A stretch of 64,000 bases of DNA from NCBI RefSeq assembly GCF_000382345.1, contig NZ_KB908102.1, positions 1 through 64,000 on the forward strand, written 5' to 3'. This DNA comes from Massilia niastensis DSM 21313. GTDB taxonomy: Bacteria; Pseudomonadota; Gammaproteobacteria; Burkholderiales; Burkholderiaceae_D. The notes under the pieces were generated by a model that had not been told where the DNA came from, searched no databases, and saw only the letters and a program-made list of their open reading frames with translations. Each line of letters begins with the position of its first letter. Within the stretch, counting starts at the first letter, position 1. A program made the translations under genes and the position numbers. Shown in pieces: positions 36,633 through 47,292 of the stretch.

Positions 36633-36676
36633 GCATGGACTGGCGCCGCCGGGCGCCGCCATGCGGTTTTTGTTTG
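36633..36676 (+). terminator. Probable terminator after the sugar dehydrogenase
   Basis: GGCGCC-GCCG-GGCGCC nested inside GCATG...CATGC, followed by GGTTTTTGTTTG. Lies 30 bp after the stop. Confidence 0.55.
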
Positions 36677-36784
36677 TTGCAATGTTGAAGTGTGCCTAGA
36701 ATGGCCCGTCGGCCCAGCACTCCGCCGATGCATCCAGTCCCGTTCCGTTCCCTTGTCCTTCCCGGACCTTTTTGGAGGAGCAGC

Positions 36785-39559
36785 ATGGCAGCATCCGTTC
36801 GCCGCAGCATCCGACTGGCCGCAGCGCTTGCGCTGGCCGCCGGCGCATCCACGCTTCAGGCCGCACCGGCCGCCAGGCAATCCGCCCCCGACATTCCGAT
36901 CCCGCACATCCCCTACACCAGGTTCGTGCTCAAGAACGGACTGACGGTGCTGGTGCACGAGGACCACAAGACCCCGGTGGTGGCCGTCAACACCTGGTAC
37001 CACGTGGGCTCGAAGAATGAAAAGCCGGGCAAGACCGGCTTCGCGCACCTGTTCGAACACCTGATGTTCAGCGGCAGCGACAACTTCAACAAGACCTACC
37101 TGAACGCGATGGAGCGCATCGGCGCGACCGACCTGAACGGCACCACCAACCAGGACCGCACCAACTACTTCCAGAACGTGCCGACCTCGATGCTCGACTA
37201 TGCGCTGTTCGCCGAGAGCGACCGCATGGGCCACCTGCTGGGCACGGTGGACCAGAAGAAGCTCGACCTGCAGCGCGGCGTGGTGCAGAACGAAAAGCGC
37301 CAGCGCGAGAACCAGCCCTACGGCGTGGCCTACGAGCTGCTGGTGACGAATACCTACCCGGTCGGCCACCCGTATTCCTGGACCGTGATCGGCAAGATGG
37401 AAGACCTGGACGCGGCCAAGATGACCGACGTGCAGGACTGGTTCAAGTCCAACTACGGCCCGAACAACACGGTGCTGGTGCTGTCGGGCGACATCACGCC
37501 CGAGGTGGCGCGCCAGAAGGTCGAGCAGTACTACGGCCACATTCCGCCGGGCCCGCCGCTGGCCAGGCACGAGGCCTGGATCGCCAAGCGCAGCGGCACG
37601 CACCGCACCACGGTCCAGGACCGGGTGCCGCAGACCCGCATCTACCGCACCTGGAACGTGCCGGGCGCGCATACGCCGGAAGAAGTGCAGCTCGACCTGG
37701 CGGCCCACGTGCTGGGCGGCGGCAAGACCTCGCGCCTGTACAAGCGCCTGGTCTACAAGGACCAGCTGGCCACCAGCGCCACGGCGAGCGACTCCTCGTC
37801 CGAGATCGCCGGCCAGTTCGACATCACCCTGACCGCGCGTCCCGGCGCCGACGTGAAGAAGATGGAGCAGGCGGCGGACGAGGAGCTGCGCGCCCTGTTG
37901 AAGAACGGCCCGAGCGAGGCCGAGCTGCGCCTGGCCAAGACCGCGTTCCTGGCCCAGTACACGCGCCTGATCGAGCGCGTCGGCGGCTTCGGCGGCAAGA
38001 GCGACCTGCTGGCATCGTGCACCACCTATACCGGCAATCCGGACTGCTACAAGGTCTACCTGCAGCGCATCAAGGACGCGACCCCGGCCTCGGTGAAGAA
38101 GGCGATGAACGACTGGCTGCGCGACGGCGATTTCATCCTGCAGGTCGATCCCTTCCCGACCGGCCTGGCGGCCACCCAGGGCATCGACCGCAGCAAGGAG
38201 CCCTTGCCGGGCAAGCCGATGTCGCTCAAGCTGCCGCCGATGCAGAAGGCGACCCTGTCGAACGGCCTGAAGGTGGTGCTGGCCGAGCGCCATGAAGCGC
38301 CGGTGGTCAACTTCCAGCTGCTGGTCGACAGCGGCTACGCGTCCGACGCGCCCGCCATGCCGGGCGTGGCCAGCCTGGCCCTGCGCATGCTCGAAGAAGG
38401 CACGCCGACCCGCAAGTCGCTGGAGATCGGCGAGGAACTCGAAGGCCTGGGCGCCAGCTTCGGCACCGGCACCAACCTCGATAGCGCCTTCGTCAGCATG
38501 AACACGCTGAAGGCGACGATGCCGCAGGCGCTGTCGGTGTACTCGGACCTGATCCTGCATCCGGCCTTCCCGCAGAACGAGTTCGCGCGCCTGCAGCAGG
38601 ACCGCCTGGCCGCGATCCAGCGCGAGAAATCGGTGCCGCAGATGACCGCGCTGCGCGTGCTGCCGCCCCTGTTGTACGGCAAGGAGCACGTCTACGCCCA
38701 TCCGCTCACCGGCAGCGGCACCGAGGAATCGGTCAAGCGCATGACCCGCGCCGACCTGGCGAAGTACCACGCCACCTGGTTCAAGCCGAACAACGCGACC
38801 CTGCTGGTGGTGGGCGACACCACGCTGGAGGAGGTCAAGCCGCTGCTGGAGAAGGCGTTCGCCGCCTGGAAGCCGGGCGAGGTGCCGAAGAAGGTGATCG
38901 CCACCGTCGCGCCGCCCGAGAAGAGCCTGGTGTACCTGGTCGACCGGCCGGGCGCGCTGCAGAGCGTGATCGTCGGCGCCCAGCTGGCCCCGCCGCGCAA
39001 CAGCCCGGAGGCGGTGCCGCTCGAGGTGGTCAACGACGTGTTCGGCGGCACCTTCAGCTCGCGCATCAACATGAACCTGCGCGAAGACAAGCACTGGTCG
39101 TATGGCGTGTCGAGCTCGCTGCCCTCGGCGATCGGCCAGCGTCCCTTCATGAGCGTCTCGCCGGTGCAGACCGACAAGACCGAGGATGCGCTGAAGGAGC
39201 TGGTGCGCGAGTACCGCGACATCGCGGGCGGCCGTCCGATCGCGGCCGACGAGCTGCTGGCGGCGCAGAACAACAAGACCCTGCGCCTGCCGGGCAGTTT
39301 CGAGACCGCGGGGCAGCTGGCCTCGGCTTACTCGACCATCCTGCAGTATGGCTTGCCGGAGGATTACTACGATACCTTCACGGAGAAGGCCTTGGCGCTG
39401 ACGCCGGAGCAGGCCAATGCGCTGGCGGGGAGGAGCTTCACGCCGGACCGGCTGGTGTGGGTGGTGGTGGGGGATATGAGCAAGGTGGAGCAGGGCATTC
39501 GGGCGCTCAACCTGGGGGAAGTGCGCAAGATCGATACGGACGGCAATCCGGTGCAGTAA
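36785..39559 (+). CDS. M16-family zinc peptidase (pitrilysin/PqqF-like), exported
   Basis: 924 residues. GGAGGAG precedes ATG 36785, and a signal peptide follows (about 1-26, LQAAP). The N-half holds the inverted zinc motif HLFEH (about 87-91) with the distal Glu region NEKRQREN. The second M16 half (from about 490, SNGLKVVLAERHEAPVVNFQLLV) lacks HxxEH, so it is the usual inactive partner. Full-length two-lobe enzyme; digests small proteins or peptides in the periplasm. Confidence 0.92.
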   Translation: MAASVRRSIRLAAALALAAGASTLQAAPAARQSAPDIPIPHIPYTRFVLKNGLTVLVHEDHKTPVVAVNTWYHVGSKNEKPGKTGFAHLFEHLMFSGSDNFNKTYLNAMERIGATDLNGTTNQDRTNYFQNVPTSMLDYALFAESDRMGHLLGTVDQKKLDLQRGVVQNEKRQRENQPYGVAYELLVTNTYPVGHPYSWTVIGKMEDLDAAKMTDVQDWFKSNYGPNNTVLVLSGDITPEVARQKVEQYYGHIPPGPPLARHEAWIAKRSGTHRTTVQDRVPQTRIYRTWNVPGAHTPEEVQLDLAAHVLGGGKTSRLYKRLVYKDQLATSATASDSSSEIAGQFDITLTARPGADVKKMEQAADEELRALLKNGPSEAELRLAKTAFLAQYTRLIERVGGFGGKSDLLASCTTYTGNPDCYKVYLQRIKDATPASVKKAMNDWLRDGDFILQVDPFPTGLAATQGIDRSKEPLPGKPMSLKLPPMQKATLSNGLKVVLAERHEAPVVNFQLLVDSGYASDAPAMPGVASLALRMLEEGTPTRKSLEIGEELEGLGASFGTGTNLDSAFVSMNTLKATMPQALSVYSDLILHPAFPQNEFARLQQDRLAAIQREKSVPQMTALRVLPPLLYGKEHVYAHPLTGSGTEESVKRMTRADLAKYHATWFKPNNATLLVVGDTTLEEVKPLLEKAFAAWKPGEVPKKVIATVAPPEKSLVYLVDRPGALQSVIVGAQLAPPRNSPEAVPLEVVNDVFGGTFSSRINMNLREDKHWSYGVSSSLPSAIGQRPFMSVSPVQTDKTEDALKELVREYRDIAGGRPIAADELLAAQNNKTLRLPGSFETAGQLASAYSTILQYGLPEDYYDTFTEKALALTPEQANALAGRSFTPDRLVWVVVGDMSKVEQGIRALNLGEVRKIDTDGNPVQ

Positions 39560-39745
39560 GGCGTGTGCCGCCGGCTGGATGCGTGGTCGGTGTGCATGCA
39601 AACCCGGATCCCTGCGAAGGCGGGAACGATGTCATCGGCATTGTTCCCGCCAGCCTCGCCGCTCACCCACGAACCCCATGCGCACCGCACCGCCCGTGCG
39701 CCAACGCCCCCCGGATTCAGGAATACTTCGCTCAGGAGGACAACC

Positions 39746-40336
39746 ATGGACGAACTATCCCTGGACCTGGCGCGCACGGCGCTGGTCCTGATCGACCTGC
39801 AGAACAGTAACGTATCCCGCGACCTCGCCCCGCACAGCGCCGAGAAGGTGGTCGGCAACTGCGTCCTGCTGGCGCAGGAAATGCGCAACCGCGGCGCGAT
39901 GGTCATCTACGTGCACGTGCTCGTCAACGAGCTGCCCACGCCGCCGGCCGACATGCCGCTGCGTCCGCCGGGCGCGCCGGCGGCCCTGTACGATGCCTCG
40001 CGGCTGGCGCCGCAGGCCGGCGTCGAAGCCACCGACATCGTCATCGCCAAGCGCCAGTGGGGCGCGTTCCATGGCACCGAACTCGACCTGGTGCTGCGCC
40101 GGCGCCGCATCGACACGCTGCTACTGGGCGGCATCGTCACGAATTTCGGCGTCGAATCGACGGCGCGCGCCGCGTTCGACCTTGGCTATGCGCTGGTGTT
40201 CGCCGAGGATGCGATGAGCGGCATCGAGGCCGACGCCCACCAGTTCGCCTGCCGCAGCATTTTCCCGCGCATGGGACGGGTGCGCTCGACGCGCACCCTG
40301 ATCGACATGCTGCAAGCCGGCACCGGCGACGCCTGA
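39746..40336 (+). CDS. Isochorismatase-fold hydrolase lacking the catalytic Cys
   Basis: 196 residues, AGGAGGACAACC before ATG 39746. The triad positions are Asp in VLIDLQN, Lys in IAKRQWGAFHGT, and VTNFGVESTARAAFDLGY, where the usual Cys is Gly. Isochorismatases proper and YecD-type homologues also lack the Cys; nicotinamidases and carbamoylases need it. The reaction is therefore not amide hydrolysis by the classic route. Substrate unknown. Convergent with the monooxygenase gene. Confidence 0.85.
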   Translation: MDELSLDLARTALVLIDLQNSNVSRDLAPHSAEKVVGNCVLLAQEMRNRGAMVIYVHVLVNELPTPPADMPLRPPGAPAALYDASRLAPQAGVEATDIVIAKRQWGAFHGTELDLVLRRRRIDTLLLGGIVTNFGVESTARAAFDLGYALVFAEDAMSGIEADAHQFACRSIFPRMGRVRSTRTLIDMLQAGTGDA

Positions 40337-40342
40337 AAGACC

Positions 40343-41338
<996 letters not shown>

Positions 41339-41493
41339 GATACGCCGATGCGTTTTTTCGCGTGCGGGCCGGCCCAAAAACGGCAGAGCCGCTCCTCAGG
41401 ATGTAAACATTGACCCTGGGAATGCCCATCCTTATGATGCCCGGAAAACCAAGCCGGGCACGCCCGGCCCGTCGACCTGCCTGCGAGCCCGCC

Positions 41494-42729
41494 ATGTCCC
41501 GATTCCGTTTCCCCGCACCCTCACGCCGTCTCGTCTCCGCCGCCCTGCTGGCGGCGCTGGCCGCCGGCTGTACCCATCTGCCGCCGCAGGAGCCGTCCGC
41601 CATGCGGGATGAACGCCAGTTCGATCGCGCGCGCCTGGCCGCGCTCGACGGGGTGCTGGACAACGCGGTGGCGGCGCGCAAGCTGCCGGGTGCGGTGCTG
41701 CGGATGGAGCGCGAGGGCGCCGTGCATGAGCGCGGTTTTGGCAGGCTCAGCTACGAGCCGGACGCGGCCGCCGTCACACCCGACACCATCTTCGATGCGG
41801 CATCGCTGAGCAAGGTGATCTCCACCGCGCCCGCGGTGCTGATGCTGGCCGAAGAGGGCCGCATCGACCTCGAGGCGCCGCTGCTGCGTTATTTCCCCGA
41901 ATGCAAGGGAGGAGGCAAGGAAGCAATCACGGTGCGCCACCTGCTGACCCATTCCTCGGGCCTGCCCGCGGGCCTGCCGGCACGGCCGGGCTGGAGCGGC
42001 GACGCGGCCGCGCATGAACTCGCCTGCGCGCAACAGGTGACCCATGCGCCCGGCACCTTCTTCCGCTATTCGGACATCAACTACATCCTGCTGGGCCAGC
42101 TGGTGCGCAAGGTCTCGGGCATGCCGCTGGACGAATTCGCGCAGCGCCGCATCTTCGGGCCCTTGCGCATGCGCGACACCGGCTACCTGCCGCTGGCGCG
42201 GACCGGCGCCGCCGCGATCGCGCCGACCCAGAAGGGCGCCGCCGACGCCGCCCTGCATGGCGACCTGGCGCCGGGACAGCTGCTGCGCGGCGTGGTGCAC
42301 GATCCGACCGTGCGCCGCATCGGCGGCGTGGCGGGTTCGGCCGGCGTGTTCTCGACCGCGCGCGATATCGCCCGCTTCGCGCGCATGCTCCTGAACAGCG
42401 GCGAGCTGGACGGTGTACGGGTGTTGTCCAGGGACAGCGTACGCCTGCTGACGACGGTGCAATCGCCGCCCGGCATCGCGGCCTTGCGCGGCATGGGCAT
42501 GGACATCGATTCGCCCTACGCGCAGCGCCCGCGCGGCACGGTGTTTCCGGTCGGCAGCTACGGTCATACGGGCTTTACCGGGTGCATCCTGTGGATCGAT
42601 CCGGCCTCGAAGACCTTCTACGTATTCCTGTCGAACCGGGTCTATCCTGACGATAAAAGCAACGTACTGACCCTATATACCGAGCTCGGAACCCTGGCCG
42701 CGCAGGCCGCATTGTCAACTCTTCGGTAG
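41494..42729 (+). CDS. Beta-lactamase-fold serine hydrolase, lipoprotein
   Basis: 411 residues from ATG 41494, chosen because the signal sequence with lipobox LAAGC follows at once. Class C-type motif SLSK at about 104-107 holds the nucleophile; YSDINY corresponds to the YxN motif region, and GHTGFTG to the third motif. Likely esterase, D-aminopeptidase or DD-peptidase-like rather than a true beta-lactamase. Anchored in the envelope. Confidence 0.85.
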   Translation: MSRFRFPAPSRRLVSAALLAALAAGCTHLPPQEPSAMRDERQFDRARLAALDGVLDNAVAARKLPGAVLRMEREGAVHERGFGRLSYEPDAAAVTPDTIFDAASLSKVISTAPAVLMLAEEGRIDLEAPLLRYFPECKGGGKEAITVRHLLTHSSGLPAGLPARPGWSGDAAAHELACAQQVTHAPGTFFRYSDINYILLGQLVRKVSGMPLDEFAQRRIFGPLRMRDTGYLPLARTGAAAIAPTQKGAADAALHGDLAPGQLLRGVVHDPTVRRIGGVAGSAGVFSTARDIARFARMLLNSGELDGVRVLSRDSVRLLTTVQSPPGIAALRGMGMDIDSPYAQRPRGTVFPVGSYGHTGFTGCILWIDPASKTFYVFLSNRVYPDDKSNVLTLYTELGTLAAQAALSTLR

Positions 42730-42862
42730 GAATTGTTACATATTTCTGTTGGGCTACCGTGCGCTTCAATCGTGAAGGTCTCTCTAAACTCTGCCCCTCT
42801 CACAATTATCTCATTGATATTGTTGAGTTTTAGCCCCCGAAGTTCATTATTAGGAGATCGAC

Positions 42863-43519
42863 ATGAAGATGAATAAGCTACTCAAAGGCATGTTGGGCGC
42901 ATCCGTCGCCGCCGCCATGTTCAGCGCCACCGCCGTGCATGCTCAGTCGAGCAGCACCGCTGACCAGACCGGCAGCACCGCGACCGGCAGCCAGAGCGGC
43001 AGCAGCATGACCGATCAAAGCAGCGGCAGCTCGTCCTCGAGCGCGACCGGCAGCTCCCACAAGAAGGACAAGAAGGACAAGAAGCACAGCAAGAAGCATT
43101 CCGACAGCACCAGCGGCGCGTCGGGAACGGCGGGCGCCATGGATTCGTCGAGCGGCACCAGCGGGTCGAGCGGCACCAGCGGGACGACCGGCTCGTCGGG
43201 TAGCAGCGCCACCGGTTCGTCCGGCACCATGGGCACCGGCACCAGTGGTACGACCGGTTCGGGCGCTACCGGTACCGGAACTGGGACCGGAACTGGCACC
43301 GGCACCGGCACCGGCACGACCGGCGACGTGGGCACCGGCACCGGCACTGGCACCAGCGGCTCGAGCGGCACGAGCGGCAGCACCGGTTCCAGCAGCACGA
43401 CCGAGGGCGCGACCGGCACCAGCGGTAGTACCGGCACCACCGGCACCACCGGCACCACCGGCACCACCGGCACTACCGGCACTACCGGTACGACTGGCAA
43501 CACCGGTCGCGGCTACTAA
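42863..43519 (+). CDS. Secreted Ser/Gly/Thr low-complexity repeat protein
   Basis: 218 residues. AGGAGATCGAC precedes ATG 42863. Signal peptide (about 1-28, AVHAQ), then a Ser/Thr/Gly-rich region, a Lys/His-rich block ([15 protein letters not shown]), then GT repeats and a C-terminal run of GTT units. At DNA level these are near-identical 6- and 9-bp units (about 43240-43345 and 43425-43500), which may vary in number by slippage. No enzymatic domain. It may be a surface or matrix polypeptide; the function is unknown. Confidence 0.7.
   Translation: MKMNKLLKGMLGASVAAAMFSATAVHAQSSSTADQTGSTATGSQSGSSMTDQSSGSSSSSATGSSHKKDKKDKKHSKKHSDSTSGASGTAGAMDSSSGTSGSSGTSGTTGSSGSSATGSSGTMGTGTSGTTGSGATGTGTGTGTGTGTGTGTTGDVGTGTGTGTSGSSGTSGSTGSSSTTEGATGTSGSTGTTGTTGTTGTTGTTGTTGTTGNTGRGY
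43240..43500 (+). repeat. Short in-frame tandem repeats in the Ser/Gly/Thr gene
   Basis: Units such as ACCGGC(A/T)CC and GGCACCGGC recur with few changes. Because units are multiples of 3, copy changes keep frame. Confidence 0.75.
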
Positions 43520-43562
43520 GTCCTTGCCTGAAGCACCCTGGCGCCCGCCCGGCGGGGGCCAT

Positions 43563-43586
43563 GACACCAGCCCGCGGGCTGGTGTC
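43563..43586. terminator. Perfect 12-bp-arm palindrome between convergent genes
   Basis: Arm GACACCAGCCCG is followed at once by its reverse complement. Lies between the repeat-protein stop (43519) and the chemoreceptor stop (43606). No strong T run; terminator role is likely from position. Confidence 0.6.
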
Positions 43587-43605
43587 GCCGTTTGTGGGCC
43601 CCGGT

Positions 43606-45228
43606 TCAGGCGGCCAGCGCCTGGCGCGCGTGGCCCAGCTGCTTGCGCTCGGGGAAGGGCAGCACGGCGGCGCTGCCGGACGGCTCCAGGTGGAAGGCGC
43701 CCACCAGTTGCGACAGCGCCGCGGCCTGCTCGCGCAGCGCATCCGAGGCCGCCGCCGCTTCCTCGACCAGGGCGGCATTCTGCTGGGTGACCTGGTCCAT
43801 CTGCGCCACCGCCCGGTTGACCTGCTCGATGCCGCTCGACTGTTCGCCGCTGGCCACCGCGATGTCCGACATGATGCCCGCGACCTTGTCGATGCTGGTC
43901 ACGATCTCGCGCATCGTCGTGCCGGCCTCGCCGACCAGGCGGCTGCCTTCCTCGACCTTGCCGGCCGAGTTCTGGATCAAGGTCTTGATCTCCTTCGCGG
44001 CGGTGGCCGAGCGCTGCGCCAGCGCGCGCACCTCGGAGGCCACGACCGCGAAGCCGCGGCCCTGCTCGCCGGCGCGCGCCGCTTCCACGGCGGCGTTGAG
44101 CGCCAGGATATTGGTCTGGAACGCGATGCCGTCGATCACCGCGACGATGTCGTTGATGCGCCTGGACGCCGCGCTGATCTCGTCCATCGTGGCCACCACC
44201 CGGGTCACGGTGGCGCCGCCGCGCGCCGCGATCGAGGAGGCGTCGAGCGCGAGCGTGTTGGCCTGGCTGGCGTTGTCGGCATTCCGCTTCACGGTCGCGG
44301 TCAGCTCTTCCATCGACGATGCGGTCTCTTCGAGCGAGCTGGCCTGCTGTTCGGTGCGCGCGGACAGTTCCAGGTTGCCGCCCGCGATCTGGTGCGAGGC
44401 GCTGGCGATGGTTTCGGTACCCTGGCGAACCTGGCCAACGATGCCCCGCAGGCTGTCGTTCATGTCCTTCAGCGCCGCCATCAGCTGGCCGGTCTCGTTG
44501 TCCGACTCCACCTCGATGTGGCTGCCCAGGTTGCCGCTGGCGACGGTGCGCGCCACCTGCAGCGCCGCGCGCAGCGGCGCCGTGATGGCGCGCTGGATCA
44601 GCCAGGCGAACAGGGCGCCGGTGGCCAGCGCCGCCAGGCTCAGGCCCAGCTGGACCTTGCGGCTGCTGGAGAAGGCGGCTTCGATGGCCTCGCCCTGGGT
44701 GGCGACGGCCTGTTTCTGGTATTCGACCAGGCGGTTCAGGCTGCCGACATAGTCGTTCACGCGCGGCAGCATGTCGGTTTCAAAAAAACGCGCCGCGGCA
44801 TCCAGCTCGCCGGCCGCCTTCTGCTTGAACGCCTGCTGGCGCGCGCCGCGGTAGGCTTCGCGCGCCGCCACCACCTGCTCGAACAGGCGCAGGCCCTGCG
44901 GGTCGTTCTTCACGCTGGCCTGGACCGTCTTCTGCAGCTCGTCGGCGCGTTTCGAGGCGGCGCCCATCGCATCCAGGAAGTATTGTTCGGTGGCCGGATC
45001 GGTGGCCTTGGCCACCGCGATGGTGCGGGCCGTGTTGACTTCGATGATGGCCTTCCATTCCTGCAAGGTGTTCGACTTGCGGATCTGCTCGACGGTCAGG
45101 TCGTGGGTCATGTCGTCGATGGAATCCATGGTTGACAATCCCGTGCCGACCAGTAGCAGCATCAGCAGCAGCACCGCTGCAAAGCCGAGTGAAAGCAGGG
45201 GGCCGATCTTCATTTTCCGGAGTGTCAT
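43606..45228 (-). CDS. Methyl-accepting chemotaxis protein
   Basis: 540 residues. TM1 (about 10-32), periplasmic four-helix-bundle-type sensor (about 35-190), TM2 (about 192-212), HAMP, then a signalling domain with the hairpin tip [36 protein letters not shown]. It signals to CheA/CheW. C-terminal tail lacks a clear CheR-binding pentapeptide. Acts at the cell pole with other receptors. Confidence 0.93.
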   Translation of the reverse strand: MTLRKMKIGPLLSLGFAAVLLLMLLLVGTGLSTMDSIDDMTHDLTVEQIRKSNTLQEWKAIIEVNTARTIAVAKATDPATEQYFLDAMGAASKRADELQKTVQASVKNDPQGLRLFEQVVAAREAYRGARQQAFKQKAAGELDAAARFFETDMLPRVNDYVGSLNRLVEYQKQAVATQGEAIEAAFSSSRKVQLGLSLAALATGALFAWLIQRAITAPLRAALQVARTVASGNLGSHIEVESDNETGQLMAALKDMNDSLRGIVGQVRQGTETIASASHQIAGGNLELSARTEQQASSLEETASSMEELTATVKRNADNASQANTLALDASSIAARGGATVTRVVATMDEISAASRRINDIVAVIDGIAFQTNILALNAAVEAARAGEQGRGFAVVASEVRALAQRSATAAKEIKTLIQNSAGKVEEGSRLVGEAGTTMREIVTSIDKVAGIMSDIAVASGEQSSGIEQVNRAVAQMDQVTQQNAALVEEAAAASDALREQAAALSQLVGAFHLEPSGSAAVLPFPERKQLGHARQALAA

Positions 45229-45515
45229 CGCATGGTTCCTCGTAGTCGTGCAGGCCGCCCGGGTGGCGGCCCTGAAAAAATGATGGCGGGGGCAAGACGC
45301 AGCGCAGCGCGGGCGGTGGCGGGAACGCTGCTGCCATCATGTAAATACAAGTATCCGGATTTGGAAGAGGCTGTCTATTGCTTTTGGGAAATTTTGTATA
45401 AAAACAACATTTGCCTGAAGGAAATTTAACGACTGCCGGCCGAGCTCATGCGAGCCGGCGAGTGCCGGCCGCCGCGGCGCTCACGCTCGTCGCGGCGGAC
45501 TTGGCGCGGCCCTGC
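45229..45515. other. Intergenic region upstream of the chemoreceptor
   Basis: 287 bp. Most of it is GC-rich, with an AT-rich segment (45336-45430) that presumably carries the promoter of the minus-strand chemoreceptor. No clear sigma70 or FliA consensus was recognised and no gene is apparent. Confidence 0.4.
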
Positions 45516-47102
45516 TCAGCGCACCGGACGGCGTGCTCCGCGCTGCGTGCGCGGCGGCGGGAGGCCCTCGGCGCTCAGCTCGACCTTGTCGAGCGCGAGC
45601 GAGGCCGGACCGTGCAGCACATGGCCTTCGGTATCGAAGCGCGATCCATGGCAGGGGCAGTCCCAGGAACGCTCGGCGGAGTTCCAGTGGACGGCGCAGC
45701 CCAGGTGGCTGCACTTGGCCGACACCGCATGCAGCGCGCCTTCCGGATCGCGGTAGACGGCGATCCGGCGCAGGCCGTCGCGCACCACCGCGCCCTCGCC
45801 GGCGGCGATCTCCTGCACCGAATCGACGTCGCCGCCGGTCAGCCAGTCGCCATACCTGGCCATCACGTTCGCCTGTTCGGCGGCGAAGTCGGCCAGCCCG
45901 TGCACCGGCTTGCGCGACGGGTCGTACAGCGCGGTCCAGGGATTGCTGCGTCCCATGACCAGGTCGGTGACCAGGACCGCGCCGATGGTGCAGTGGGTCA
46001 TGCCGTTGCCGGAGTCGCCGGTGATCACGTAGACATTGTCGTCGTCCATCGGATTGCGCCCGAGGTAGGCCGGTCCGTCGGACGGTTCCATCACTTCGCC
46101 CGACCAGCGGTAGGCGAGTTCCTGCGCCATCGGGAAGCGCTCGCGGGTCCAGCGCTCGATCTCGTCGTAGCGGTGTTCGGGATGGTCGTCCTGGCCGACC
46201 TTGTGGTCGGCGCCGCCGACGATCAGGATGTCGTGGTCGCGCGCGCCGTCCGGCGTTTCCAGGCGCACGTAGTAGTAAGGCTGGCCCGTGTCCCACAGCA
46301 GGATGCGCGGCACCGAGCCGCGCGGCACGCGCAGGCCCACCACGTAGGTGCGGTAGCCGGCCTGCTTGGTATGCATGACGACGCGGTCGTTGAACGGGGT
46401 GTGGGTGGCCACCACCACCGCGCCCGCATGGACCTGGCCGCTGTCGGTGAATACGGTCTGGCGCTGGTGGTCGCCGCGGATGCGGTGCGCGTGGGTGCCG
46501 CCGTGGATCCGCCCGCCGTTCTTCACGAAGGCGCGCGCCAGGCCATCGAGGTATTTCAGCGGATGGAACTGGGCCTGGTTCGGATAGCGCACGCAGGGGC
46601 CGGTGTCGAAGGCGAGTCCGGGCACGCGCGGCAGCAGTTGGGCCGGGACGCCGGCGCGCACCGCGCTGGCGTGTTCCTTGTCGAAGTCGCGGAAGGCGTT
46701 GCCGGGCAGGGCGTACAGGTAGCCGTCGAGGCGCTCGAATTCGCAGCCGATGCCTTCCTCGCGCACGATGGATTCGACCCGGTCGATGGCGCGCGCATAG
46801 CTGTCGGCCACCAGGCGCGCGTGCGTGGCGCCGAATCGTTCGTCGATGAAGGCATACCATTCGTCGGGCGGGAACATGTGGGCGGTGGTGCGCCCGGTCT
46901 CGCCGGCGCCGATGCCGAGCGCATCGATCAGCACGACAGTCCGGCCTTCCTTCGAGAGCAGGTAGGCCGTGGTCAGGCCCGCGATGCCGGCGCCGATGAC
47001 GCATACCTGCGCCTCGACATCGCCCTGCAGGGGAGGGAAGGCGGGCACCGAGGCGGTGTCCATCCACACCGAAGTGGAACTGCCGTTCGTGGAACCGAGC
47101 AT
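45516..47102 (-). CDS. FAD-dependent oxidoreductase with C-terminal Rieske domain
   Basis: 528 residues. DAO-type fold starting VCVIGAGIAGLTTAYLLSKEGRTVVLID (about 22-50), and a Rieske [2Fe-2S] domain in the last 100 residues with CSHLGCAVHW and CPCHGSRFD supplying Cys-His and Cys-His ligands. Start ATG 47102 has GGAG 6 bp upstream; longer in-frame starts lack it. Similar fusions exist in many proteobacteria, with unknown substrate. Confidence 0.9.
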   Translation of the reverse strand: MLGSTNGSSTSVWMDTASVPAFPPLQGDVEAQVCVIGAGIAGLTTAYLLSKEGRTVVLIDALGIGAGETGRTTAHMFPPDEWYAFIDERFGATHARLVADSYARAIDRVESIVREEGIGCEFERLDGYLYALPGNAFRDFDKEHASAVRAGVPAQLLPRVPGLAFDTGPCVRYPNQAQFHPLKYLDGLARAFVKNGGRIHGGTHAHRIRGDHQRQTVFTDSGQVHAGAVVVATHTPFNDRVVMHTKQAGYRTYVVGLRVPRGSVPRILLWDTGQPYYYVRLETPDGARDHDILIVGGADHKVGQDDHPEHRYDEIERWTRERFPMAQELAYRWSGEVMEPSDGPAYLGRNPMDDDNVYVITGDSGNGMTHCTIGAVLVTDLVMGRSNPWTALYDPSRKPVHGLADFAAEQANVMARYGDWLTGGDVDSVQEIAAGEGAVVRDGLRRIAVYRDPEGALHAVSAKCSHLGCAVHWNSAERSWDCPCHGSRFDTEGHVLHGPASLALDKVELSAEGLPPPRTQRGARRPVR

Positions 47103-47292
47103 GACGTTCTCCTTTCGTGGGGCGCGGGACACGCCTGAGGAGAGTCTACTGGTTTGAAAAAAGTACCGGTGCACGATGGCCGGCAGCGCCATCCGGCCGC
47201 GTGTGGTGCGGACGCCGCAGTGTGAAAGGGACATCGCTACAGGGAGGGGTTGTGGCGTAGAATTAATTTATATTGCATACAGGAACTGCGTT

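Noticed and set aside
43240..43500. CRISPR-like appearance of regular short repeats
   Set aside because: Units are 6-9 bp, contiguous and in frame with a coding sequence; there are no spacers.
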